NCBI RefSeq assembly: GCF_004010955.1
Contig: NZ_CP025227.1
Coordinates: forward strand, 1,302,001 to 1,366,000
Length of the DNA: 64,000 bases
Direction: 5' to 3'
Source: Actinomyces wuliandei
GTDB lineage: Bacteria; Actinomycetota; Actinomycetes; Actinomycetales; Actinomycetaceae
Shown: one piece after another, positions 42,740-51,642 of the stretch
Layout: each line of letters begins with the position of its first letter
Numbering within the stretch: position 1 is the stretch's first letter
Program-made: the position numbers and the translations under genes
Notes under the pieces: model-generated
The model's database searches: none
Told to the model about the DNA's origin: nothing
What the model saw: only the letters and a program-made list of their open reading frames with translations

Positions 42740-43714
42740 GTGCACCTTCTGACCCACGGCTCTGCGCCCTACGACCTGGTGGCGCTGGCCCCGGCCTCCA
42801 TCCCCAGCCCATCCTCCAGCGTGTGGCACCTGGGGCCGTTTCCCCTGCGCGCCTACGCGCTGTGCATCCTGGCTGGCGTCGCCGTCGCCGTGTGGTGGGG
42901 GGACCGGCGCTACCGGGCACGGGGCGGCCCCGGGGAGGTGGTCCTGGACGTCGCCGTCCTGGCCGTCCCGGCAGGCGTGCTGGGCGCCCGCCTGTACCAC
43001 GTCGTGTCCTCCCCGCAGGCATACTTCGGCCCTGGCGGTGACCCCTGGCTCATCCCGCAGGTCTGGCAGGGTGGCCTGGGCATCTGGGGCGGTGTGGCGG
43101 CGGGTGCGGCGGCGGCTGCCTGGATGGTCCGCCGACGGGGCCTGCGCCTGGCCCCTTTCGCCGACGCGCTCGCCCCGGCGCTGTTGGTGGCCCAGGCGGT
43201 CGGGCGGCTGGGCAACTGGTTCAACCAGGAGCTCTTCGGAGCCCCCACCACCCTGCCGTGGGGCCTGGAGATCGACGACGCCCACCTTCCCCCCGGCTAC
43301 CCTTCCGGCACTCTCTTTCACCCCACTTTTCTCTACGAGGCCCTGTGGAACCTTGCCGGGGCGGCCTTTCTGGTCTGGCTGGGCCACCGGCTGGCGGCTC
43401 GTGGGACTGCCACCGGGGGTCGGCTCATGTGGGCCTACCTCATGGTCTACACCTCTGGCCGGGTGTGGATCGAGATGCTGCGTATCGACGAGGCCCAGGC
43501 GGTCCTGGGCCTGCGGCTCAACGTGTGGACCTGCCTGGTGGTCTTCACCGTGGGTGCCGTGGGACTCGTCCTGACCTCGCGCAGGACGCCGAGTGACGCG
43601 GTCTACGCCGGACCTCGGGAGGAGGGCGCCCCACCCCGGGAGGATGCGGAGCCCGGGCCGCCCGCAGATGAGGAAGGCCCCACGTCAGGGGAGGGCAGCA
43701 GCAGCGCGCCCTGA
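42740..43714 (+). CDS. lgt: Lgt: prolipoprotein diacylglyceryl transferase
   Basis: The 324-residue, about seven-helix membrane enzyme transfers diacylglyceryl to the lipobox cysteine of lipoproteins. FPLRAYALCILAGVAVAVWW, the GARLYHVV segment, GGLGIWGG and the Lgt signature VGRLGNWFNQELFGAPT are all present. GGRLMWAYLMVYTSGRVWIE carries the late conserved Arg. A hydrophilic Glu/Pro-rich tail of ~40 residues is added. GTG 42740 directly abuts the stop of the TrpC-like gene. Its substrates here include the iron-uptake lipoprotein at 48514. Confidence 0.94.
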   Translation: MHLLTHGSAPYDLVALAPASIPSPSSSVWHLGPFPLRAYALCILAGVAVAVWWGDRRYRARGGPGEVVLDVAVLAVPAGVLGARLYHVVSSPQAYFGPGGDPWLIPQVWQGGLGIWGGVAAGAAAAAWMVRRRGLRLAPFADALAPALLVAQAVGRLGNWFNQELFGAPTTLPWGLEIDDAHLPPGYPSGTLFHPTFLYEALWNLAGAAFLVWLGHRLAARGTATGGRLMWAYLMVYTSGRVWIEMLRIDEAQAVLGLRLNVWTCLVVFTVGAVGLVLTSRRTPSDAVYAGPREEGAPPREDAEPGPPADEEGPTSGEGSSSAP

Positions 43715-43775
43715 GACGGGTGCCGTCCCGGCGCTGCCCGGTGCCGTCCCGGTAGCCTCCCGGTAGGATTGGCCC

Positions 43776-45206
43776 ATGCGCAGAGCCAAGACCGTATGTA
43801 CCCTCGGCCCCGCCACGGACTCTCCCGAACAGGTGCAGGCGCTCGTGGACGCCGGCATGAACGTGGCACGTATCAACCGCTCTCACGGCAGGGCGGAGGA
43901 CCAGGAGGAGGTCATTGACCGCGTGCGCGACGCCGCGCGGGCCTCGGGGCGGGCCGTGGCCATCCTGGTGGACCTTCAGGGCCCCAAGATCCGTCTGGGC
44001 AAGTTTGTCAACGACCAGAAGGTCATGCTCAACAAAGGGGACGAGTTCACCATCACCACCGAGGAGGTGCTCGGTACGGTCAAGCGGTGCTCCACCACCT
44101 TCAAGGGCCTGCCCGGGGACTGCCGCCCCGGCGACCGCCTCCTCATTGACGACGGAAACGTCGCCGTGCGTGTCGTGTCCGTGACGGACACCGATGTCGT
44201 CACCAGGGTCGAGGTTCCCGGCTACGTGTCCAACAACAAGGGCATCAACCTGCCTGGCGTGGCGGTGTCCGTGCCGGCGCTGAGCGAGAAGGACCGCGAC
44301 GACCTGCGCTGGGCACTGGGGATCGGTGCCGACCTCATCGCCCTGTCCTTCGTGCGTAACGCGGCCGACATCAAGGACGTCCACGAGATCATGGACGAGG
44401 TCGGTGTGCGCATCCCTGTCATCGCCAAGATCGAGAAGCCTCAGGCGGTGGAGAACCTCTTCGAGATCGTCTCCGCCTTTGACGGCATCATGGTGGCCCG
44501 AGGTGACCTGGGTGTGGAGATGCCCCTGGAGGCTGTGCCACTGGTCCAGAAGCGTGCCATCGAGCTCGCGAGGCGCCAGGCCAAGCCGGTGATCGTGGCC
44601 ACGCAGGTGCTGGAGTCCATGATCCAGAACCCGCGTCCCACCCGGGCCGAGGCCTCTGACTGCGCCAACGCGATCCTGGACGGCGCCGACGCGGTCATGC
44701 TCTCCGGAGAGACCTCCGTGGGCGCCTACCCCATTGAGGCGGTGCGCACGATGGCCAGCATCATCGAGAACGTCGAGGAGAACGGCGGGGAGCGTATCGC
44801 CGAGCTCGGCTCCTACCCGCAGACGCGTGGCGGGGCCCTGACCCGTGCTGCGGCGGAGATGAGCGAGCAGCTCGACGTCTCCTGCATGGTGACCTTCACC
44901 CACTCCGGTGACACGGCACGGCGTCTGTCCCGGCTGCGCTCCCCGATCCCTCTGCTGGCCTTCACCCCTCTGGACTCCACCCGAAACCAGCTGTCGGTCA
45001 CGTGGGGCGTGACCACCTACCGTGTCCCCGAGGTGCGCCACACCGACGAGATGGTCGCCCAGGTCGACGAGGTCCTTCAGGAGAAGCACCTGGCCAACCC
45101 GGGCGACGTCGTCGTCATCGTGGCCGGCATGCCTCCGGGCACGCCTGGCTCCACCAACTCCATCCGCGTCCACACGGTGGGTGAGAGGGCGGACTACACG
45201 GTCTGA
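43776..45206 (+). CDS. pyk: Pyruvate kinase
   Basis: The 476-residue glycolytic enzyme converts PEP and ADP to pyruvate and ATP. It shows RAKTVCTLGPATDSPEQVQA and MNVARINRSHG, an Actinomyces-like form of the usual NFSHG. The potassium/substrate loop VIAKIEKPQAVENLFEI, ARGDLGVEMPLE and MLSGETSVGAYP follow. Length and motifs are complete. ATG 43776 follows CCTCCCGGTAGG. It lies 61 bp after lgt, as in Mycobacterium, where lgt and pykA are close. Its 3' end overlaps the convergent gene by 13 bp. Confidence 0.95.
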   Translation: MRRAKTVCTLGPATDSPEQVQALVDAGMNVARINRSHGRAEDQEEVIDRVRDAARASGRAVAILVDLQGPKIRLGKFVNDQKVMLNKGDEFTITTEEVLGTVKRCSTTFKGLPGDCRPGDRLLIDDGNVAVRVVSVTDTDVVTRVEVPGYVSNNKGINLPGVAVSVPALSEKDRDDLRWALGIGADLIALSFVRNAADIKDVHEIMDEVGVRIPVIAKIEKPQAVENLFEIVSAFDGIMVARGDLGVEMPLEAVPLVQKRAIELARRQAKPVIVATQVLESMIQNPRPTRAEASDCANAILDGADAVMLSGETSVGAYPIEAVRTMASIIENVEENGGERIAELGSYPQTRGGALTRAAAEMSEQLDVSCMVTFTHSGDTARRLSRLRSPIPLLAFTPLDSTRNQLSVTWGVTTYRVPEVRHTDEMVAQVDEVLQEKHLANPGDVVVIVAGMPPGTPGSTNSIRVHTVGERADYTV

Positions 45207-45904
45207 CTGTGGGAGGAGGCCTGGTTGTGGAAGCGGGCCTCCGCCCAGCGCAGCACGCAGTAGATGAGCTGGGTGGCTCCCGGCATGAACCCGGCACCGT
45301 GGTGGAAGCACGGATCCATACTGGTCACCAGGATCGCCCCGGGCGTGCTCACCTCGTCCAGGTAGGTGGTGACACCCACCTCCACGCCGCCCTCCTCATA
45401 GGCCACCAGCGGGACAGCGCCCTCAGGTGCCTGGAAGATGCCGTGCTGGTGCCAGATGACGGCGCGCTGCGAGAGGTAGCCCCAGACAGGGTGCTCCGGT
45501 GAGCGTAGGCGCATCCCGTGGTCCTCACCGGTGCGCCACCACCAGAAGTTCGTGGGCCGTGCCTGCCAGCGCACGCCCGGGAGCCACTCGTGGGCGGAGT
45601 TCTCCCCGAAGACGACCAGCGTCCCACCCCACCGCGCAACCTTCAGCATCGCCTCGGCGTGCCGGGCGAGCAGCCGGGGGTGTGAGCGGTCGGCGACGAG
45701 AAGGACGTCAAGGTCCGCGAAGTCGTCCTCAGTGACGTCAGGAAGGTACAGGTCCCTGAGCCGGTAGGGACGTAGGGCGGGGTCCGCCAGCGTCCGCAGC
45801 TGTGATCCGGTCCCGGTGTGTGCCAGCCCGATGACGGGGACCGGCAGGGTGGTGCCGAGGCCGTCGGGGACCCTCGGAGCCGTAGGTGCAGTGGGAGTGG
45901 TCAT
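45194..45904 (-). CDS. Uncharacterised GATase1-like protein in iron-uptake operon (second copy)
   Basis: The 236-residue soluble protein has a ThuA/class I glutamine-amidotransferase-like layout: LDVLLVADRSHPRLLARHAE, GGTLVVFGENSAHEWLPG, HPVWGYLS and VTSMDPCFHHGAGFMPGATQ. No clear catalytic Cys-His-Glu triad could be assigned, so activity is uncertain. It is the last gene of the leftward iron-type ABC operon. Its start overlaps the stop of its upstream neighbour by 4 bp. Weak resemblance to that neighbour (HPVW, GGTL/GGRM) suggests the two arose by duplication or work as a pair. Function is not known. Confidence 0.65.
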   Translation of the reverse strand: MTTPTAPTAPRVPDGLGTTLPVPVIGLAHTGTGSQLRTLADPALRPYRLRDLYLPDVTEDDFADLDVLLVADRSHPRLLARHAEAMLKVARWGGTLVVFGENSAHEWLPGVRWQARPTNFWWWRTGEDHGMRLRSPEHPVWGYLSQRAVIWHQHGIFQAPEGAVPLVAYEEGGVEVGVTTYLDEVSTPGAILVTSMDPCFHHGAGFMPGATQLIYCVLRWAEARFHNQASSHSQTV

Positions 45905-46557
45905 GCGGCCTCGCCTCCAAGCCAGGTTCGGATGTTGTCGCTCAGAGATGTCAGCGTCGTCCCCGGGGTGTCGGAGAAGACGACGAGGTCCAGGCCGGCG
46001 TGGACGACGAGCCTGCCCTTGCCGACGGGGATCTCGACGTCAACAGGTGCCCTCAGCGGGCCCAGGGCATTGATGATGGTGGTGCCCTCGGGCAGGTCGA
46101 GCAGGTACCCCCTGGCGTAGAAGCCGGCTACCCCGTAGCGCTCCAGGGACTGCGGTGTCCTGGGTACGTGCGGGCCGGACCGATACAGCAGCTCGGAGAC
46201 GTCGAGGCCCTCCCACACCGGGTGGGAGGCGAGCCGCGTGATGCCTAGGTCGCGCGGGCCCCGGTAGTCGATGAGCCGCCAGGTGGGCATGCCCGTGACC
46301 CACGGGTCAACGACGTGGCCGTTGACGAGCATACGCCCACCGTCGTGGAGGTAGGCGTCGAAGCGCCCCCGCAGCCGGGCGAGATGACGCTGGTCGCACA
46401 TTCCCGACACGAGGATCCCGGGGACGCCCTCCAGCGAGGTATCCTCAAGGTCGTAGGGGTCGAGCGCGCGGAATCCCTCCGGTAGGTCGGGAGAGCCCAT
46501 GACCGGCGAGCGTGCCCCGGGCGCGGGCATGAGCCACAGTGGTTCCTTGTATGTCAC
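45901..46557 (-). CDS. Uncharacterised GATase1-like protein in iron-uptake operon (first copy)
   Basis: The 218-residue soluble protein shows GILVSGMCDQRHLARLRGRF, LHDGGRMLVNGHVVDPW, ITRLASHPVWEGLDVSELLY and VPVGKGRLVVHAGLDLVVFS-like text (here IPVGKGRLVVHAGLDLVVFS). This is the alternating strand/helix layout of class I GATase-like or ThuA-like domains. The HPVW segment is shared with the next gene. No nucleophilic elbow GxCxG is visible. It follows the ABC ATPase by 85 bp and precedes the second copy with a 4-bp overlap. It may process or sense the imported chelate, but that is a guess from position. Confidence 0.62.
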   Translation of the reverse strand: MTYKEPLWLMPAPGARSPVMGSPDLPEGFRALDPYDLEDTSLEGVPGILVSGMCDQRHLARLRGRFDAYLHDGGRMLVNGHVVDPWVTGMPTWRLIDYRGPRDLGITRLASHPVWEGLDVSELLYRSGPHVPRTPQSLERYGVAGFYARGYLLDLPEGTTIINALGPLRAPVDVEIPVGKGRLVVHAGLDLVVFSDTPGTTLTSLSDNIRTWLGGEAA

Positions 46558-46642
46558 AGTGTTCTTCCGTGTCCTTTCATGTTGTTTCAGGAGTCGGCAC
46601 TTTCTGCCCCACGTCCAGGTCTCTGGCTGCCGCAGGGGTCTG

Positions 46643-47491
46643 CTATGCCGGCTGCGGTGCCCTTGGTACTAGCCGTGAGACGCCGAAGTCGGGGACGACC
46701 ACCCGCTGGGGCGCCCCGCCGATACTGACCTCGGGCGTCTCCACGGGCAGCCCGTAGAGCGAGGACAGCGTCTGCGCGGTCAGGAGCCTCTCGCTGCTGC
46801 CGACCCGGACGTCCTCAGGACCCACGATGAGCAGCGTCTGGTGGGCGATCCGCAGGGCGTGGTCCGGGTGGTGGCTTGTCATGACCACAGCCAGGCCCTC
46901 GTGCGTCAGGGACTGGAGGACGCCGAGCACCCTGGCCTGGTTGCGCAGGTCGAGGGCGGAGGCCGGCTCGTCCAGCACCAGGACCTGGCAGCCGGTCGCC
47001 AGGGCGCGCGCGATGAGCACCATCTGACGCTCCCCGCCGGACAGGGCGTGGTAGTCACGGTCCTGGAGGTGGCCGATGCCCACACGCTCGATGGCCTCCT
47101 GAGCGGCCTTGTGGTCGGCCCTGCCCGGGCTCGAGTAGGCCTTGACGAACCGCGCCCGTCCCATGAGCACCATGTCCAGGACGGAGAAGGAGGCCGCTGC
47201 CCCGTGGGTCTGGGGAACATATCCCACGACCGCGTTGTGGTGGACGGATCCTTCGGTGGGCGTCCTCAGCCCCGCCAGACAGGTGACCAGGGTGGTCTTT
47301 CCCCGTGCGTTGGGGCCGAGCACGGCCAGCACCGTGCCCGCCTCGACCTGCAGGCTGACCCCGCGAAAGACCCACTGGCCCCGGCCGTAGCGGAAGCCGA
47401 TACCGTCTGCCGTGATCACTGCGGTGGCCCCTGTCGTGATATCTGATCTGGTCTCTGGCCTGGTCTCCGCCTTGATGGCTGTCTCAGTCAC
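46643..47491 (-). CDS. Iron-siderophore/heme-type ABC transporter ATPase (FepC-like)
   Basis: The 282-residue ATPase has Walker A GPNARGKTT (59-67), signature LSGGERQ (150-156), Walker B LVLDEP (171-176) and the H-loop VMTSHHPDHALRI. The Ala-Arg within Walker A, where GPNGAGKS is usual, still fits GxxxxGKT. The start is GTG 47491, which overlaps the permease stop by 8 bp; an earlier in-frame start adds only Ser-rich residues. It pairs with the FecCD permease and the lipoprotein upstream to import iron complexes. Confidence 0.9.
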   Translation of the reverse strand: MTETAIKAETRPETRSDITTGATAVITADGIGFRYGRGQWVFRGVSLQVEAGTVLAVLGPNARGKTTLVTCLAGLRTPTEGSVHHNAVVGYVPQTHGAAASFSVLDMVLMGRARFVKAYSSPGRADHKAAQEAIERVGIGHLQDRDYHALSGGERQMVLIARALATGCQVLVLDEPASALDLRNQARVLGVLQSLTHEGLAVVMTSHHPDHALRIAHQTLLIVGPEDVRVGSSERLLTAQTLSSLYGLPVETPEVSIGGAPQRVVVPDFGVSRLVPRAPQPA

Positions 47492-48533
47492 TGAGCCACA
47501 CCCGCTTTCGGAACCGTGCCAGGAGGATGACGAAGAACGGTGCACCAATGATCGCGGTGAGGATTCCCAGCGGGACCTCCACCGGGCTCAGCGTGCGCGC
47601 CAGCGTGTCCACCACGGTGAGGTAGCCGCCTCCCAGCAGGAAGGAGGCGGGCAGCAGGACCCGGTTGTCACTTCCCACCAGGAGGCGGGACAGGTGCGGC
47701 ACCAGCAGCCCCACCCAGCCGATCACGCCTGAGACGGCGATCGCCGCGGCGGTCAGCAGCGCCACTGCCAGCAGGAGGGCGTTGCGGTACGGTGCGGGTG
47801 GGACTCCTAGCGCCTGGGCGTCGTCGTCGCCCAGGGCCAGGATGTTGAGCCTCCACCGTAGGAGGAGGACGACCACGGTTCCCAGGATGATGGGCGGTAG
47901 GGCTGTGGTCACACTGCCCCATCCTGCGGTGGCCAGGGAGCCCAGCAGCCAGAACGTGATGGCGGGAAGGTCCCGGTAGGGGTCGGCAACGTAGGTCATC
48001 AGCGAGGTCAGCGCACTGAACAGGGCGCTGATGACCACCCCGCCCAGGACGATCATGAGCAGGGGTGCGGTGGAGACGATGCGGCTGAAGGCGACGACGC
48101 AGACCAGCGCCCCCAGGCCGAAGACGAAGGCCCCGCCGACCAGCCCTGCTGAGCCCAGGCCGAGCACCATGCTCAGCACCCCGCCGAAGGAGGCCCCCGC
48201 GGAGACGCCCAGCACCTGGGGGCTCACCAAGGGGTTGCGGAACACCGACTGCAGCACGGCACCGGCGATGGCCAGGGCGGAGCCGACGAGGAAGGACAGG
48301 ATGACGCGCGGCAGCCTCACCTCGAAGACGATGCTCTCCTCCTGCTCGTACCAGGTGCGTTCCAGGGGCAGCACCCGGTCAGTCAGCATCCGGGCGACCT
48401 CGTTGACGGGGACGTGGAAGCGTCCCACCGACAGCGCGACCAGGCAGGCCAGCAGCGAGACCACTCCGATGACGGCTACGGTGAGCCAGGGCAGCCTGCC
48501 TCGTGCGGTCGGCTCAGCGGGCGAACTGCTCAT
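47484..48533 (-). CDS. FecCD-family iron-complex ABC permease
   Basis: The 349-residue permease has about ten hydrophobic helices. FecCD/BtuC hallmarks are LPRVILSFLVGSALAIAGAV, QSVFRNPLVSPQVLGVSAGA, the coupling-helix region ALGVPPAPYRN and IGWVGLLVPHLSRLLVGSDN, then LARTLSPVEVPLGILTAIIG. Its start overlaps the lipoprotein stop by about 20 bp, and its own stop overlaps the ATPase start. It likely works as a homodimer since only one permease gene is present. Confidence 0.93.
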   Translation of the reverse strand: MSSSPAEPTARGRLPWLTVAVIGVVSLLACLVALSVGRFHVPVNEVARMLTDRVLPLERTWYEQEESIVFEVRLPRVILSFLVGSALAIAGAVLQSVFRNPLVSPQVLGVSAGASFGGVLSMVLGLGSAGLVGGAFVFGLGALVCVVAFSRIVSTAPLLMIVLGGVVISALFSALTSLMTYVADPYRDLPAITFWLLGSLATAGWGSVTTALPPIILGTVVVLLLRWRLNILALGDDDAQALGVPPAPYRNALLLAVALLTAAAIAVSGVIGWVGLLVPHLSRLLVGSDNRVLLPASFLLGGGYLTVVDTLARTLSPVEVPLGILTAIIGAPFFVILLARFRKRVWLSD

Positions 48534-49671
48534 AGCCTGCGGCGTCGGCGTTGTCCTCGAGCCGGAGGATCGAGTCGATCTCGTCCTCGGAGACCTGGTA
48601 CCCGTAGAGGAACTCGTAATTCTCCTTGATCTGGGAGCGCAGGTCGTAGGTGGCAGTGTCCGGGTAGGCCACCTGGGCGGCCCACATCATCATCAGGTGC
48701 GACTCGGCGCTGGGGGGATCCCACCAGAAGCCGCCGGAGGGGACCGCGTAGATCTTCTTGCTCCTGACCGCCTTCAGCTGCGACAGCGAGGAGTCCGCGT
48801 AGATGTCTGCGGGGGTCAGGGCGGTCATGGAGGAGACGTAGATGATGTCAGGGTCCCAGTCGAGGAGCTGCTCGACACTGGTCGCGTTGGTGCCTGAGTA
48901 GTCGACGTCGGCCCCGATGTTGGTTGCGCCGCACAGTGTCATCCAGGTGTTCATGTAGCCCTTGGTCGAGCTCATGCCCGCGTTGTAGCCCTCGTCTCCC
49001 GCCGAGCGCAGGAAGAGCACCGTGGGGGAGGTGTCCTGCTCGGCGGCAAAGGCCTCCAGGGACGCGATGGTCTGGTGCATCCGCTCCAGAATCTGCTCGC
49101 CACGCTCCTCCTGCCTCAGCAGGGTGGCGAATATTTGGATCCACTCCTCCAGCATCTCCTGGGTCCCGTAAGTCAGGCCGATGACGGGGTAGCCTGCGGC
49201 CTCGATGGGCTCGATGTAGGTGGCGGCGTCACCCTGGTCAGCCCACTGGATGACTACGTCGGGATTGATGCTGGTGATCTCCTCGACGTTGGGGATGAAG
49301 TCGGAGTTGGCCACGGTCCTGTTGGCCACAGCCTCAGGGAACATCGTCTCGAAGACGGAGCCCTTGTCCCGGTTGACGGTGGACTCGTTGACCCCTTTGA
49401 TGCGGTCGTAGCCCTGGTCAATCGCCGTGAGCATCGAGGGGGAGGGGATGACGGTGGTCACAATGCTCTCGACGGGCCTGGTGAAGGTGTGCTCCTTTCC
49501 CCGCTGGTCGGTGACGACGATGGGTTCCGCCAGCGTGGCCTGCTCCTGGGAGGCAGTGTCCTGGCCGGACCGCGACGAGCAGGCGCCGACAGCGAGGAGG
49601 ACGGGGAGGGTAGCGGCCAGGCCTGTGGCAGCCTGGACAACCGTGCGACGTCGGAACAGGTAGGTGCTCAT
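48514..49671 (-). CDS. Iron-complex-binding lipoprotein (FepB/BtuF-type)
   Basis: The 385-residue substrate-binding protein has an arginine-rich start (FRRRTVV), a hydrophobic segment and lipobox VGAC with the lipidated Cys31. Lgt at 42740 would modify it. TFTRPVESIVTTVIPS, VVIQWADQGDAATYIEPIEA, YPVIGLTYG and DIIYVSSMTALTPADIY mark a class III (helical-backbone) binding protein for siderophores, haem or cobalamin. ATG 49671 is preferred over upstream in-frame codons because the signal peptide begins there and GAAGGGG lies upstream. It is the first gene after the DtxR-type box. Confidence 0.9.
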   Translation of the reverse strand: MSTYLFRRRTVVQAATGLAATLPVLLAVGACSSRSGQDTASQEQATLAEPIVVTDQRGKEHTFTRPVESIVTTVIPSPSMLTAIDQGYDRIKGVNESTVNRDKGSVFETMFPEAVANRTVANSDFIPNVEEITSINPDVVIQWADQGDAATYIEPIEAAGYPVIGLTYGTQEMLEEWIQIFATLLRQEERGEQILERMHQTIASLEAFAAEQDTSPTVLFLRSAGDEGYNAGMSSTKGYMNTWMTLCGATNIGADVDYSGTNATSVEQLLDWDPDIIYVSSMTALTPADIYADSSLSQLKAVRSKKIYAVPSGGFWWDPPSAESHLMMMWAAQVAYPDTATYDLRSQIKENYEFLYGYQVSEDEIDSILRLEDNADAAGYEQFAR

Positions 49672-49738
49672 GCAGCGCCCCTTCTGAGGTGGTAGGCGGG
49701 ACCCGCCGCTGCGGAGGAGCTCCGGCGGGGACGAGATG

Positions 49739-49757
49739 TTAGTGTCGCCTAACCTTA
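49739..49757 (-). promoter_or_regulatory. DtxR/IdeR-type iron box
   Basis: On the plus strand TTAGTGTCGCCTAACCTTA matches the DtxR consensus TTAGGTTAGCCTAACCTAA at 15 of 19 positions. It lies 68 bp before the lipoprotein start. This predicts repression of the uptake operon by an iron-loaded DtxR-family protein. Confidence 0.75.
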
Positions 49758-49872
49758 CATGATCTCGACGCGGTGACAACGTGGATCCCGGGTCGGGGTG
49801 GCAGGACCTGTCGTGGCCTCTCGGGGAGCGACAGGCTGTGTGGCCTACGGAGACGGCTCTGTGGGCACCGGG

Positions 49873-51582
49873 TCACAGGGCCAGCATCCGGCCCGCGACC
49901 ACGGTGGTCAGCGGGCGCACGGCAGCCAGCGCGTCGGCGCCAAGACTCAGCGGGTCCTCCTCCAGGACGACCAGGTCGGCGCGGGAGCCGGGGCGCACCG
50001 GCCCCTGCCCGTCCACGGAGGCCGCCAGGGCCTCCTCGGTGGTAAGCCGCTGGTCGGGTGACCACACCTGGTGGTCTGGGGTGCTTCTGCCGACCGCGAC
50101 CGACATGGCCAGCCACGGGTCCAGCGGGGCCACCGGGGCGTCCGAGCCCAGGTGCAGCAGGGCGCCAGCCGTCACCATGTCGGCAAAGGCGTAGGCTCGC
50201 TGTCTGCGTCCGGGCCAGACCCGTTCCACGGCCTGCCAGTCGTCCAGGAGGTGAGCAGGCTGGACGGAGAGCTCGACCCCGCACGCGACCAGGCGGGCCA
50301 GTGCTCCGGTCCCGGCCTGGGCGGCGTCGTGCGGCAGCAGCTGGGCGTGCTCAAGCCGACCCCGTGCACCGGAGGTGGCAAAGGCGGCGGCGACGTCGTC
50401 CACGGCGGCGTCCCCGATCGCGTGCACCGCCATGTCGAACCCTGCCCGTGAGGCACGGGTCATCAGGGCAGTCAGCCCCTCGCGGTCGATGTTGACCACG
50501 CCGTGGGTGTGGCTCAGCCCCAGGGACTCGGGGTAGGGGTCGTGCACGTGGGCGCTGGCGGTGCCCATCGAGCCGTCGGCGATGACCTTGAGCGGCCCCT
50601 GGGTGAGCAGCGGCACTCCGTCCTCACCCACGGGGGAGCCCTCCAGCCCCTGCCCGGTGCGCAGGCCTGCGGCGATCCACTGGTCCAGGCGGTCGCGGTA
50701 CACGGCGGTGCGGATACGCGGTACAAGCGCAGACGTCCCGTCCCCAAGCGTCGTGGTGACACCGGCCTCAGCCATGGCAGCCAGGCGCAGCGGCCAGTCC
50801 TGCGGGCTGGGTGCCCAGCTCATGTCCACCACCCCGGTGACGCCTTGGCGCAGCAGGTTGTCCAGTACTTGACGGTATCCGGACTCGCGCAGCTGTCGTG
50901 TTCCGGGGATGAGGTCCAGGCGGTCCATGACGGAGAACCAGGCGTCCTCGGTGAGCGGCGCGCCCGGGTCGCTGGTGGTGGCCCCGGGCAGTCCGAGGTG
51001 GCGCAGGGCCGCTGAGCTCAGCCACCCGGAGTGGGCGTCGCCGGAGACCAGGACCACCGGGACGTCACCGCACACGGCGTCAAGCTCGGCGACGGTGGGT
51101 ACTTGCGGCCACAGGGAGAGCCGGTGGCCGAAGCCCTGCACGCTGGCAGGCGGGCGGTCGCGGGGGTGCTCCCGCAGCGCCTGGGCCACCAGGGCGAGCG
51201 CGTCCTGGGCGCAGGTGGTGGCAGAGGTGTCGATGCGCCCCTTCCTGGCGGCTTCCAGGTCCAGGTGGGCATGGGCGTCCCACAGCCCCGGGATGACGTA
51301 GGAGCCCTGCACGTCCAGGATCTGCTCGCCGTGGTAGGGCAGGCTGGGGCCTACCTGGGTGACACGTCCTGCGGAGACGCGGATGTCTGTGACTTGTGTG
51401 CCCTCCTCCGGGCGTGCCTGAGCGCTGGCCGCACCGGTGGCGCCTCGGGGCTGAGGAGGACGGGGTGGGGGCTCCGCGGTGGGGGAGTGGGAGGGGCGGG
51501 GCGAGCAAGCGCGCAGGGCGGCGAGCGTGGGGCGGGAACGAAAGGCGACGATGCGCGCGTGCCGGATCAGCAGGTCGGGCAT
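49873..51582 (-). CDS. Amidohydrolase (YtcJ-like, amidohydrolase family 3)
   Basis: The 569-residue metallo-hydrolase has the N-terminal metal site IPGLWDAHAHLDLE, followed by VLVSGDAHSGWLSSAAL and GVTGVVDMSWAPSP. LKVIADGSMGTASAHVHDPY, HAIGDAAVDDV (a metal His) and LHLGSDAPVAPLDPWLAM follow. The layout matches YtcJ-like imidase/amidohydrolases. The substrate is unknown. A ~35-residue Pro/Ala-rich insert near residues 25-60 is not typical. Its upstream side holds the first four-arm repeat, whose nearest arm is 61 bp from ATG 51582, so that structure may sit in its promoter or leader. Confidence 0.85.
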   Translation of the reverse strand: MPDLLIRHARIVAFRSRPTLAALRACSPRPSHSPTAEPPPRPPQPRGATGAASAQARPEEGTQVTDIRVSAGRVTQVGPSLPYHGEQILDVQGSYVIPGLWDAHAHLDLEAARKGRIDTSATTCAQDALALVAQALREHPRDRPPASVQGFGHRLSLWPQVPTVAELDAVCGDVPVVLVSGDAHSGWLSSAALRHLGLPGATTSDPGAPLTEDAWFSVMDRLDLIPGTRQLRESGYRQVLDNLLRQGVTGVVDMSWAPSPQDWPLRLAAMAEAGVTTTLGDGTSALVPRIRTAVYRDRLDQWIAAGLRTGQGLEGSPVGEDGVPLLTQGPLKVIADGSMGTASAHVHDPYPESLGLSHTHGVVNIDREGLTALMTRASRAGFDMAVHAIGDAAVDDVAAAFATSGARGRLEHAQLLPHDAAQAGTGALARLVACGVELSVQPAHLLDDWQAVERVWPGRRQRAYAFADMVTAGALLHLGSDAPVAPLDPWLAMSVAVGRSTPDHQVWSPDQRLTTEEALAASVDGQGPVRPGSRADLVVLEEDPLSLGADALAAVRPLTTVVAGRMLAL

Positions 51583-51642
51583 GTGCCACTATAACTCGCC
51601 TGGCACGGTGGGGCGTTGCGAACGGCGGGAATATAGCAAGGC

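Noticed and set aside
41357..43387. A 676-codon minus-strand frame opposite hisI, the TrpC-like gene and lgt
   Set aside because: The plus strand carries clear protein families throughout; the antisense frame is repetitive in Gly, Val, His, Gln and Asp.
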